DNA of 5,586 bases from Elusimicrobia bacterium RIFOXYB2_FULL_48_7. GTDB taxonomy: Bacteria; Elusimicrobiota; Endomicrobiia; CG1-02-37-114; XYA2-FULL-39-19. Position numbers and translations under genes: made by a program. The notes beneath the pieces were generated by a model. That model saw nothing but the letters and a program-made list of their open reading frames with translations. It made no database searches and was not told where the DNA came from. Positions 1 to 5,586 of the stretch are shown in pieces; positions within the stretch are counted from its first letter, which is position 1, and every line of letters starts with the position of its first letter. The stretch is from assembly GCA_001800495.1 (NCBI GenBank), contig MGVM01000171.1, positions 1 through 5,586 on the forward strand. The letters run 5' to 3'.

Positions 1-279
1 CCCGTTATCCACAGATATCTCGACATTTCCTCCGTTAACACCAGCGGTAAAATCATACTTTTGGCTGTATTGCAGGATAGCGCCGCTGGTTTGCGTTAAA
101 TCTATTTTCGGGGAGTATAAATACTTCTTTGTGTTGCCGGAAAACTGGTTTTGGCTGGCTGTCATGGCCATGCTATACGGCGCGCTTTGACAATTACCGT
201 TTAATTGCCAGTTGGCCAGGTCTGAATCGGATTTTACCCACCCGTTTCTTCCGGGGTCAAATGATTGTGATAAAAAGGT
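1..279 (-). other. MAM-like/jelly-roll domain, second tandem copy, cut by window edge
   Basis: Starting at about residue 1143, LSQSFDPGRNGWVKSDSD and the later YLYSPKIDLTQTSGAILQY repeat the layout of the preceding domain (opening F..F, then 'SP.IDL' and a following hydrophobic strand with an aromatic-K-Y-ending). The copy is cut off at residue 1235 before its expected closing W-x-IDD strand. It differs clearly from copy one at residue level, so the duplication is old or comes from family-wide modularity rather than a recent tandem copy. Confidence 0.6.
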
Positions 280-3200
280 TACCGGCCCGCCTACATAATC
301 GACGGGATTAACCTGGACATCGCTATCTATTACGAAATCGTCTATGTACCAGTACCCTTCAGGCGAAGATGCGTCCCGGTCTGTTACGAACTGCACATGA
401 AATACCTGGCCCGCGTAACTATCCAGTACATATACCTCTTCAACCCAACTATTATTTTCCCCTGAATAACTTTGGTTGACAACATCTGAAAAACTTGGAT
501 AGCTGTTTATCGGATATATGCGTTCATTGTTTCCTAAAGTTACTAAATATGCGTTTAAACTTCCTGGAAGGTTATATTTATGCCGGAATTTTAATGTAGC
601 AGATGTCTTACCGCGTAAATCTATTAAAGGAGACGTTAAATAGTAGGCTGGGGCCGGGGTTGATGGCGGGTTTAACGCTTTATAGCTTTTGGTAGGGCTA
701 AAAGAATCCTCTTCTGTTATCGCGAAACCGCCAGGCGCGTTATCCTGGCTTTTAGCCGTGTTCCAGCTGTAAGAACTGATTTCCGGGAAATCAGCCAGCC
801 AAAACAGGTTTTCCTGGCTGACTTCAAAATTGTCCCTGAAATTTGACCAATCGGCCAGGATTACGGATACTTTGTGTTCCTGGGTTTTGGTTAATGGCAC
901 TCCAAGAATATTTGTGTTGTAATTTAGGGTTAGTTTCAGCGTGTATACCCCGGCTGAAAGCGAGGTAAGGTCCCAATTACTAAGCGTTTCATTTATTTTG
1001 TTTGCTGTTCCGTTCGCGCCCGGGATTGGTTCCCAGGCGGACGGGTTTTTACCGGCGCCATAGGAAAGAGCCCACCCGGTAAGAGCCGTGCTATCCGCTT
1101 TTGCTGTTCCTTTGATTTCAAGGGTTTTTACTCCTGAGTTATATGCAATTTGAGTGGGAAGGACCATTTGCCCATCGGTTAGCGAACTAATCTTTGCCGT
1201 AGGCGTTACGTAAAAACATGGCTTTGAAAAATTAAAATATTTTACTACATTTTTGTTTTCACTATCTGACACATAAATACATTCACCGTCTTTATTTATC
1301 GACATGCCTTTCGGCCGTGGAGTCTCCGTAGCTAAACCGCTCAAGAAATTCCCTGCGGAATCGTATTTGCTTATTGATCCGTTTCCCGTATCAGACACAT
1401 AAATATTCCCATATTCATCTACAGCCACTCCCTCCGGCGCCTTTACCGCGCTGGCCGGCAGCTCAAGGCGGGCGTTTCCATAGGCATCATACACAACCAC
1501 ACGGTTGTTGCCGGTATCCGCTATATAAATATTGCCTTCGGTATCCGCTGATACTGCCCGCGGGTTATTTAACCCTGAACCTACCGCATTTAACTGGCTT
1601 CCAGTGGCTATGCTAAATACCCTTACCACCGGCGGGGTGTTTTCATCGCCCAAATCCAGGGCGTATATTCTTCCAAGCTCTTTGTTTATCCCTAAAGTGC
1701 CTATAGAAGTAAAAAGCCCGGTTCCCAGCGCCCCTGTCTGCGCGCCGTTTGTATCAAATTTTATTATGCTTTTGCTTCTGCAGTCAGCAACATAAAAGTC
1801 AGTTCCGTATTTCACTACATCCGTGGATTCTATTAATGACGGAATTGCCAGCTCTTTTATTAAATTATTCGATTCATCGTATTCTTTTATCTTGTTTTCC
1901 TGCTTATTTATGCCTAACAGGCTGGCGCTTTGCGGCGGATCTAAATTATCGTCTATTGTATTGTTCTGGTTGCCGGCCGGCAGGTTTATGTCAGTAAACG
2001 ATACATGCGTTTTATTCCCCCGGGCTGTTATTGCGGCGTGTATGTATGCCACTTCTTTTACATCCTGTGTACCAAGGTTATATACCCCCGAACCAGCTCC
2101 GCCGGCTGATGCCGTTATATTATCACAATAATCCATTGCGTAGATATTTACAAACAAATTGCCCGGATCATCTGGCGTTGTACAGCTAAACCCGGTTAAT
2201 TGACCGGGCTGATAATCGCCTATGTAGGCTATCTGCGCGTTAAGGTACCCTTCCGCAAGGCCGCAATACATGCCGGTACCGCCTGCTTCCTGAGCATGCG
2301 GGGCATTATCAGGGTATTCCTCGTCCCATTCCCCCCATTCGGTTATTGGCCCCTTATAAAAAAATCCCTGGCCATTGGTTGCTCCTATAAAGTCAACCCC
2401 TAACGGCTGGGTGTGACAGTATTTCCCTGCGTAGTAATCTAATACGTCCTGGCTAAAGTGCTGCCAGGGCTGGCCGGCTGCTCCAAAATGAAACCAGGGA
2501 TAATCCCCACCGGGGTTTTTTGCAGCTGATAAGTAATATTTATTGAAACTGACTGTTCTGTCAGGCCAAATGTAAAATGTGAACGTGTATACTTTTTCAT
2601 TACCAGCTAAATCCCATACACTCACAGTTGCCACATGCTTGCCCCAGGACAGGTTCCCTACATGAAAAGTGATTTTTGTTGCATCCTTGGTAATGTTAGT
2701 CACCTGCACGCCATCGCCGCTTACGCTTACGGATACATTTATCGCATTTATCCCGCTTCCAGGAACAGGGTCTTCATAGGGGATTTCAAAATCTATTGAT
2801 TTGCTAACCGGCACTTTATAAGAGGGCTGATTAGTATATGGGTCAATGGACCATTCCATTTTTCCGACTATCATGGTATCCCCGTTCCATGAACCTCCCG
2901 GGCCTAATAAAGGTGTTACGGTGATGGGCTTTATTACCGGCGGGGTGGTGTCTGTGGTAAAATGCCATTCTGTATTTGAAATATTTCCTGCTTTGTCCCA
3001 TCCTTCTACTTTTACAGTGTGTACTCCATCTGCCAAATCAGCAAGTGCATGACTGAAACCACCTTCGGTCAAAGTAGCATAAGAACCTCTCACCGCTTCA
3101 GTAATGTCGCTACCATCAAAGAATATTTTAGTTTTCCCAAGAGTAATATCTACACCACTTGCATAACCATTCACAACAGGGTCAACAAAGGTTGCAGAAA

Positions 3201-3705
3201 TTGTTGCATTTTTTGAATTCAAAATAGAATTTGGTGCGGGGGTTATATTTTCACAATACAGGTCGCATAAATCAACCTGATATTGAGGAGTATTAGAACT
3301 GGCACCTTCATTACCTTCAAATGCTACCTTACACCACGTCCAATAAACACCGTCAGAATGTTCTTTGATTCCAGAATAATCAAAAAATACAGGATATTGT
3401 TCAACTCCTTGTGTAAAAGTAATATCTTTTGTATATGTGCCGATTTGTTCTGTTTCTCCTGAGGGCATCTTTTTTCTGTAAACTGTCACGGTTGCTTGTT
3501 TAACACTACTCTCAAGACCGTCTGTTATAATAAACAGATAGCAACTGGCATTAAATCCAATATTGCTATAATTGTATATTGCTCCGTTCATGGGATCAAG
3601 GATAATAGAGGTATTTTCAACAACTGTTATATCTGCTCTAAGATTACATACAGTTAGAAGGATTATACCTACTACGAACAATAATACTTTTCTAAGCGAA
3701 TTCAT
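1..3705 (-). CDS. Giant secreted multidomain protein (Ig-like, NHL propeller, tandem MAM-like jelly-roll), 3' end beyond window
   Basis: The frame is open for 1235 codons with no stop, so the C-terminus lies outside the window. The start at 3705 follows a GAGGA ribosome binding site and begins a Sec-type signal peptide (residues 1-24: basic MNSLRK, hydrophobic core, likely cut after LRA). Order of modules: Ig-like about 27-150; Ig-like about 152-251 ending in DTTPPV; Ig-like about 256-379, with WDLAGN near its end; an unrecognised module about 381-592; a six-bladed NHL propeller about 594-832, best blades with YIADTGNNRVVVYD and YVSDTGN; an Ig-like module about 833-955 of the WALSYG...LSNWDLTSLSAGVYTL type seen in many bacterial secreted proteins; then two MAM-like jelly rolls from 956 and 1143. 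No catalytic motif is visible. The inferred role is a cell-surface or extracellular binding or adhesion protein. Residues 1-251 differ in base composition and codon use from the rest. The exact function is unknown. Confidence 0.93.
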   Translation of the reverse strand, partial: MNSLRKVLLFVVGIILLTVCNLRADITVVENTSIILDPMNGAIYNYSNIGFNASCYLFIITDGLESSVKQATVTVYRKKMPSGETEQIGTYTKDITFTQGVEQYPVFFDYSGIKEHSDGVYWTWCKVAFEGNEGASSNTPQYQVDLCDLYCENITPAPNSILNSKNATISATFVDPVVNGYASGVDITLGKTKIFFDGSDITEAVRGSYATLTEGGFSHALADLADGVHTVKVEGWDKAGNISNTEWHFTTDTTPPVIKPITVTPLLGPGGSWNGDTMIVGKMEWSIDPYTNQPSYKVPVSKSIDFEIPYEDPVPGSGINAINVSVSVSGDGVQVTNITKDATKITFHVGNLSWGKHVATVSVWDLAGNEKVYTFTFYIWPDRTVSFNKYYLSAAKNPGGDYPWFHFGAAGQPWQHFSQDVLDYYAGKYCHTQPLGVDFIGATNGQGFFYKGPITEWGEWDEEYPDNAPHAQEAGGTGMYCGLAEGYLNAQIAYIGDYQPGQLTGFSCTTPDDPGNLFVNIYAMDYCDNITASAGGAGSGVYNLGTQDVKEVAYIHAAITARGNKTHVSFTDINLPAGNQNNTIDDNLDPPQSASLLGINKQENKIKEYDESNNLIKELAIPSLIESTDVVKYGTDFYVADCRSKSIIKFDTNGAQTGALGTGLFTSIGTLGINKELGRIYALDLGDENTPPVVRVFSIATGSQLNAVGSGLNNPRAVSADTEGNIYIADTGNNRVVVYDAYGNARLELPASAVKAPEGVAVDEYGNIYVSDTGNGSISKYDSAGNFLSGLATETPRPKGMSINKDGECIYVSDSENKNVVKYFNFSKPCFYVTPTAKISSLTDGQMVLPTQIAYNSGVKTLEIKGTAKADSTALTGWALSYGAGKNPSAWEPIPGANGTANKINETLSNWDLTSLSAGVYTLKLTLNYNTNILGVPLTKTQEHKVSVILADWSNFRDNFEVSQENLFWLADFPEISSYSWNTAKSQDNAPGGFAITEEDSFSPTKSYKALNPPSTPAPAYYLTSPLIDLRGKTSATLKFRHKYNLPGSLNAYLVTLGNNERIYPINSYPSFSDVVNQSYSGENNSWVEEVYVLDSYAGQVFHVQFVTDRDASSPEGYWYIDDFVIDSDVQVNPVDYVGGPVTFLSQSFDPGRNGWVKSDSDLANWQLNGNCQSAPYSMAMTASQNQFSGNTKKYLYSPKIDLTQTSGAILQYSQKYDFTAGVNGGNVEISVDNG
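325..840 (-). other. MAM-like/jelly-roll domain, first copy (residues ~956-1127)
   Basis: The segment opens with FRDNFE, has aromatic-rich W-containing strands (ENLFWLADF, YSWNTAK), a middle YYLTSPLIDLRG followed by ATLKFRHKY, and closes with YWYIDDFVIDS. The 'SP.idL......l.F.h.y' and 'W.iDDf.i' signatures are typical of the MAM-like jelly roll found in immune-inhibitor-A-type peptidases and many bacterial surface proteins. Such domains usually bind carbohydrate or stabilise neighbouring modules. No protease domain accompanies it in the visible part. Confidence 0.65.
1210..1926 (-). other. Six-bladed NHL-type beta-propeller (residues ~594-832)
   Basis: Six blades can be counted. Three degenerate ones start near SLLGINKQENKIKEYD, STDVVKYGTDFYVAD and LGINKELGRIYALD. 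Three are strong: RAVSADTEGNIYIADTGNN from residue 716, EGVAVDEYGNIYVSDTGNG from 758, and KGMSINKDGECIYVSDSEN from about 799. The spacing of about 40 residues and the 'a.D..GniYvsDtgN.rv..yd' pattern define NHL repeats, which form ring-shaped binding platforms. It lacks enzymatic residues that I can identify, so a protein- or ligand-binding scaffold is the likely role. Confidence 0.8.
2939..2953. repeat. 15-bp direct repeat, copy A (encodes DTTPP inside the giant gene)
   Basis: ggcggggtggtgtct is identical to bases 4872-4886 and in the same orientation. On the minus strand it covers GACACCACCCCGCC, coding for the DTTPP linker (from residue 252) that separates two Ig-like domains. The match stops at the adjacent base on each side. 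Distance between copy starts is 1933 bp. Confidence 0.8.
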
Positions 3706-3713
3706 AAAATTTA

Positions 3714-3718
3714 TCCTC
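3714..3718 (-). promoter_or_regulatory. Ribosome binding site of the giant gene
   Basis: GAGGA lies 8 bases before the ATG at 3705 and sits entirely in the 19-base gap after the upstream stop codon. It fixes the start of the giant gene and suggests the two genes are read from one message, perhaps with translational coupling. Confidence 0.75.
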
Positions 3719-3724
3719 ACTAAA

Positions 3725-4717
3725 TTATTTTAATTTTTCCAATGAAACCAAAAATATATATGATTTTTCAGAATCGCGAATACCTTTAACCTTCTCTGAT
3801 TCAGACGGATTTCCAAATACATCAATATTTTCCATAGTGGTACCTTCAAAATATCTCTTTCCGCCAACAATAATCGTATCTTCACCTGAAGGCAAAATGG
3901 CTAATTCTTTTTCAGAATTTGAATTTCCACTTCCTTCAAACATAAAATAACCGTTTAACTGAAGAAAAATATAAATATCTTCCGCATTCTTTTTCATAAA
4001 TGTTTTTACGTCTAAGTCTATCACGGGTGACCGGTCAAATAATTGGTGAATAGGTTTTTCCTTTGTTTCATTTACTAATAATATATCAGAGCCTTGTCCC
4101 ATTTTTAATGATAACCACTTTTCAGAATTGATGGGCATTTCAAAATTATGAGTGAAAATATGATAGAAAGTTGTGTTTTGTGAAATATTATTTAGTAAAG
4201 ATATGAGACTTTCAGCAGTCATATTTTTGTTCACTACTGGCATTTCCTTCCCAAAATACCCCCAATCTTTGTATGGTTCTATGACTTGTGCAAGTACACA
4301 AATTATTTTCATAGAATACACTGACTTATCAACAAACTGTTTCAAGTCATTTTTGTTTGGCATTACAATCTTATCCTTATAGTATTCCAATTTTTGTCGT
4401 GGTTCAGATTTTCCTCGCATTCCACGAGACCCGACATCAGCAGGATACGTGAAAGTGCTTTTCTTGACCATTAATTGATTCTTTAGATTTCGCTTGTTCT
4501 CAATTTGTTCAGTTTTTGCTTGTCCCGTCACTTGCTTGTTTTGTTTACCTGCTTGTGTCTTTTCTTCCTTCGGCACATTAGGGTTTTGAGTTTCAACCTC
4601 ATCTTTCATCGCTGTGCCTGACTCGGGCATCGGCGGTTTCTGTGCCATTGCTACTGATGTCCCTACTGTTAAAGCCATCACTACCATTAGGATTACTGCT
4701 GTTTTTAGTCTGTTCAT
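3725..4717 (-). CDS. Secreted protein of unknown function, 330 residues
   Basis: I do not recognise this family. The start at 4717 is supported by a strong AAGGAG site and by a classical signal peptide (MNRLK, hydrophobic core, cleavage after AMA at residue 25). Residues 26 to about 86 form a low-complexity linker rich in K, Q, E and N, probably disordered. Residues about 87-330 look like a folded mixed alpha/beta domain, with aromatic clusters (KDWGYFGKEMP, TTFYHIFTHNFEMP, LQLNGYFMFEGSG) and one cysteine (C140) outside the signal peptide. No membrane segment follows the signal peptide, so a periplasmic or extracellular location is likely. Its stop is 19 bases before the giant gene, implying co-expression and possibly a partner role. 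It is AT-rich (for example 13 G+C in 60 bases at 4141-4200) and uses CAA for 12 of 15 glutamines, unlike the flanking genes. Confidence 0.9.
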   Translation of the reverse strand: MNRLKTAVILMVVMALTVGTSVAMAQKPPMPESGTAMKDEVETQNPNVPKEEKTQAGKQNKQVTGQAKTEQIENKRNLKNQLMVKKSTFTYPADVGSRGMRGKSEPRQKLEYYKDKIVMPNKNDLKQFVDKSVYSMKIICVLAQVIEPYKDWGYFGKEMPVVNKNMTAESLISLLNNISQNTTFYHIFTHNFEMPINSEKWLSLKMGQGSDILLVNETKEKPIHQLFDRSPVIDLDVKTFMKKNAEDIYIFLQLNGYFMFEGSGNSNSEKELAILPSGEDTIIVGGKRYFEGTTMENIDVFGNPSESEKVKGIRDSEKSYIFLVSLEKLK

Positions 4718-4726
4718 GGTTTTACG

Positions 4727-4732
4727 CTCCTT
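4727..4732 (-). promoter_or_regulatory. Strong ribosome binding site of the 330-residue gene
   Basis: AAGGAG, within AAAAAGGAGCG, stands 9 bases before the ATG at 4717. It is a near-perfect Shine-Dalgarno match and confirms that start over any internal methionine. Confidence 0.85.
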
Positions 4733-4747
4733 TTTAACTTGAAATTC

Positions 4748-4761
4748 TGCATTTTAATGCA
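4748..4761. repeat. 6-bp inverted repeat, operator-like
   Basis: tgcatt-tt-aatgca is a perfect 6-bp palindrome with a 2-base centre, 31 bases upstream of the ATG at 4717. On the minus strand it contains TAAAAT, a possible -10 element. It could be a small repressor site, but a palindrome of this length in AT-rich DNA may be chance. Confidence 0.3.
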
Positions 4762-4783
4762 TTCTTACCCTTAAAAATACCCC

Positions 4784-4828
4784 AAAATCGTTACCCCTAT
4801 TTTTGCCCAAAACACCCCCTACGATTTT
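4784..4828. repeat. 8-bp inverted repeat enclosing a G-rich (minus strand) loop
   Basis: aaaatcgt (4784-4791) is the exact reverse complement of acgatttt (4821-4828), with 29 bases between. On the transcribed (minus) sense the loop carries GGGGG, GGG and GGGG tracts. Further tracts lie just outside at 4768-4770, 4780-4783 and 4851-4854. It could be an RNA leader structure, a protein site or a DNA secondary-structure element. Confidence 0.4.
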
Positions 4829-4870
4829 TCATACATCGACGGTAAAACAGCCCCTCATTTTGCATATATC

Positions 4871-4921
4871 AGGCGGGGTGGTGTCTATAATTTTAACTAT
4901 CCCTGCCGTTTCTATTGGCTG
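4871..4921 (-). pseudogene. Untranslated relic of an Ig-type domain end (…AGIVKIIDTTPP)
   Basis: In a frame different from the propeller gene, this stretch reads QPIETAGIVKIIDTTPP. A hydrophobic beta-strand followed by DTTPP is what ends an Ig-like domain in the giant protein. The frame runs on as DICKMRGCFTVDV to a TGA at 4831-4829, which looks non-coding. Backwards it is open to a TGA inside the propeller gene and contains no ATG, GTG or TTG start, so it is not expressed as it stands. I read it as a fragment of a former coding region; chance is possible because it is short. Confidence 0.4.
4872..4886. repeat. 15-bp direct repeat, copy B (in the intergenic gap)
   Basis: Identical to 2939-2953 and in the same orientation. 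Here the DTTPP codons lie outside any translated gene, 26 bases after the propeller stop codon. Together with copy A it brackets the AT-rich segment that contains the 330-residue gene and the first 251 codons of the giant gene. Confidence 0.8.
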
Positions 4922-5586
4922 ATGTCCTTGGTTAGGAAGCCGCCGTCGGCTGTTCCTATATATAACCTCACGGCATTGGTCCCCGGGTCTGAATCCCAGA
5001 GTTCTTCCTCGTCAACGTTCAAGGTCCTCACCTCGCCGTTGACTTTCAGCGGGAAGCCGGAGCGCATGCCCTGCCCGTCATTCTTGTTTATCGCGTAAAC
5101 GTAGCCGTCATCGGAGCCGAAATAGACGTAATTATTATAAATGAAAATGGTGGAATTTATGGGCCCGCCGGTCTGGTACGCCCAGGTAAACACACCGCTG
5201 GTGGCATTTACCTTGTACAACCTGCCGTTATCCGCGCCGAAATACGCCGCGACGGCGCCCACTCCGGGCAACTGTTCCAGGTACGGGCCGGATCTTATGG
5301 CTGAACCGCAGTCATAATCCGTCCAGCTGGAAGATTTCACCCCGAGCGCGCTTGAGTACCTGCAGGTTATTTTTTTATCTGTGCCGACAATGTAGATAAG
5401 GTGCTTGTTGCCCGCGCCATTCAGTTGGCCCGCATCCAGGTCAAAGCCGGTTATTTCGCCGTCAATTGCGGCCTGGGAGAGCATCTGCCCGCCGTCAACA
5501 TTTGAATTTCCTATCTTGATGATCTTTGAGTTCTGCGTTTTATACCACATGGCATTGACGCCCGCAGTGTAATCGTCGATTATCGG
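4912..5586 (-). CDS. PQQ-like beta-propeller protein, C-terminal 224 residues (5' end outside window)
   Basis: The frame is open to the right edge. The 12 codons before the methionine at 5550 read PIIDDYTAGVNA and continue the fold, so that methionine is internal and the true start lies outside the window. Blades of the PQQ/BamB-like type are visible: YFGADNGRLYKVN from visible residue 115, YVYFGSDDGYVYAIN near 155, and LYIGTADGGFLTKDIS near 209, each the characteristic 'Y.G..DG..Y..n' with about 40-54 residue spacing. No methanol-dehydrogenase-type active site is visible, so it is probably a structural or binding propeller, likely exported. It is GC-rich (41 G+C in 60 bases at 5221-5280) and uses CAG for 6 of 8 glutamines. 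It ends with TAG at a natural-looking final blade, but an Ig-type fragment follows in another frame. Confidence 0.88.
   Translation of the reverse strand, partial: PIIDDYTAGVNAMWYKTQNSKIIKIGNSNVDGGQMLSQAAIDGEITGFDLDAGQLNGAGNKHLIYIVGTDKKITCRYSSALGVKSSSWTDYDCGSAIRSGPYLEQLPGVGAVAAYFGADNGRLYKVNATSGVFTWAYQTGGPINSTIFIYNNYVYFGSDDGYVYAINKNDGQGMRSGFPLKVNGEVRTLNVDEEELWDSDPGTNAVRLYIGTADGGFLTKDISQ

Larger units (their letters stand above)
4718..4911 (-). promoter_or_regulatory. Intergenic region, probable promoter/leader of the two downstream genes
   Basis: This 194-base gap has no gene. Read on the minus strand it holds, in order, a relic Ig-linker fragment, G-tracts with an 8-bp inverted repeat, a 6-bp inverted repeat overlapping a TAAAAT that could serve as a -10 box, and the ribosome binding site. 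No well-spaced TTGACA-like -35 box is apparent, and no GC-rich hairpin plus T-run terminator follows the propeller gene. A promoter here is inferred from the gap length and the change in gene character, not from a clear box. Confidence 0.35.

Noticed and set aside
129..311. Plus-strand frame of 60 codons
   Set aside because: It is antisense to the jelly-roll domains of the giant protein and has no family resemblance or ribosome binding site that I can support.
1631..1639. Third partial copy of the linker repeat (ggcggggtg)
   Set aside because: It encodes ENTPPVV inside an NHL blade rather than an Ig linker and matches only nine bases; shared Thr-Pro-Pro codon preference explains it.
1374..2131. 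Several overlapping plus-strand open frames of 80-102 codons
   Set aside because: They lie antisense to the NHL and cysteine-module coding region, lack convincing ribosome binding sites, overlap one another, and translate to low-quality sequence.
3640..3705. Possible lipoprotein signal (LTVC at residues 17-20) in the giant protein
   Set aside because: The residue before the cysteine is valine instead of the usual Gly, Ala or Ser, and a normal signal-peptidase site (LRA, residues 22-24) lies just after, so Sec signal peptidase I is the better call.
4173..4382. Plus-strand frame of 69 codons with hydrophobic stretches
   Set aside because: It is antisense to the well-supported 330-residue secreted protein, and its hydrophobicity follows from the complementary codons.
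2939..4886. Transposon or insertion sequence as the cause of the AT-rich segment
   Set aside because: There is no transposase or integrase gene and no terminal inverted repeats at the segment ends; the repeat is explained by a protein-coding linker rather than a target-site duplication.
4886..4914. Rho-independent terminator after the propeller gene
   Set aside because: No GC-rich hairpin followed by a T-run is present after the TAG; the T/A-rich bases there form no stable stem.

Overview
All three protein-coding regions lie on the minus strand, so the window reads right to left in transcription order: the 3' end of a PQQ-like beta-propeller gene (5586-4912), a secreted protein of unknown function (4717-3725), and the first 1235 codons of a very large secreted multidomain protein (3705-1, running off the left edge). 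I see no RNA genes, transposases, CRISPR arrays or convincing plus-strand genes.

Everything readable looks exported and non-enzymatic. The two visible N-termini carry Sec-type signal peptides. The domains are Ig-like modules joined by DTTPP linkers, a six-bladed NHL propeller, tandem MAM-like/jelly-roll domains and PQQ-type blades. This style of large, modular cell-surface protein is common in Gram-negative-type uncultured lineages (for example Elusimicrobia- or Omnitrophota-like bacteria). That taxonomic guess rests on architecture alone and is weak.

Region by region: 1-3705 is one uninterrupted frame, with two tandem jelly-roll domains at 1-840, an Ig-like module at about 841-1209, the NHL propeller at about 1210-1926, an unrecognised cysteine-containing module at about 1930-2565 and Ig-like modules plus signal peptide at 2566-3705. 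A 19-base gap holding a ribosome binding site separates it from the 330-residue gene, so the two are probably one operon. The 194 bases at 4718-4911 have no gene. They hold a ribosome binding site, two inverted repeats, a run of G-tracts (minus strand) and a short non-translated fragment that still reads as the end of an Ig-like module.

The most interesting signal is a mosaic. A 15-bp identical sequence encoding the Ig-linker DTTPP occurs inside the giant gene (2939-2953) and again in the non-coding gap (4872-4886). The roughly 1.93 kb between the copies is AT-richer and prefers CAA for glutamine, whereas the flanking genes are GC-richer and prefer CAG. Joining the outer flanks at the repeat would give a seamless Ig-type reading frame. 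I infer that a segment carrying a whole gene plus a new signal peptide and N-terminal Ig domains may have been placed into an older surface-protein locus at a linker sequence. This is a hypothesis that comparative genomics could settle.
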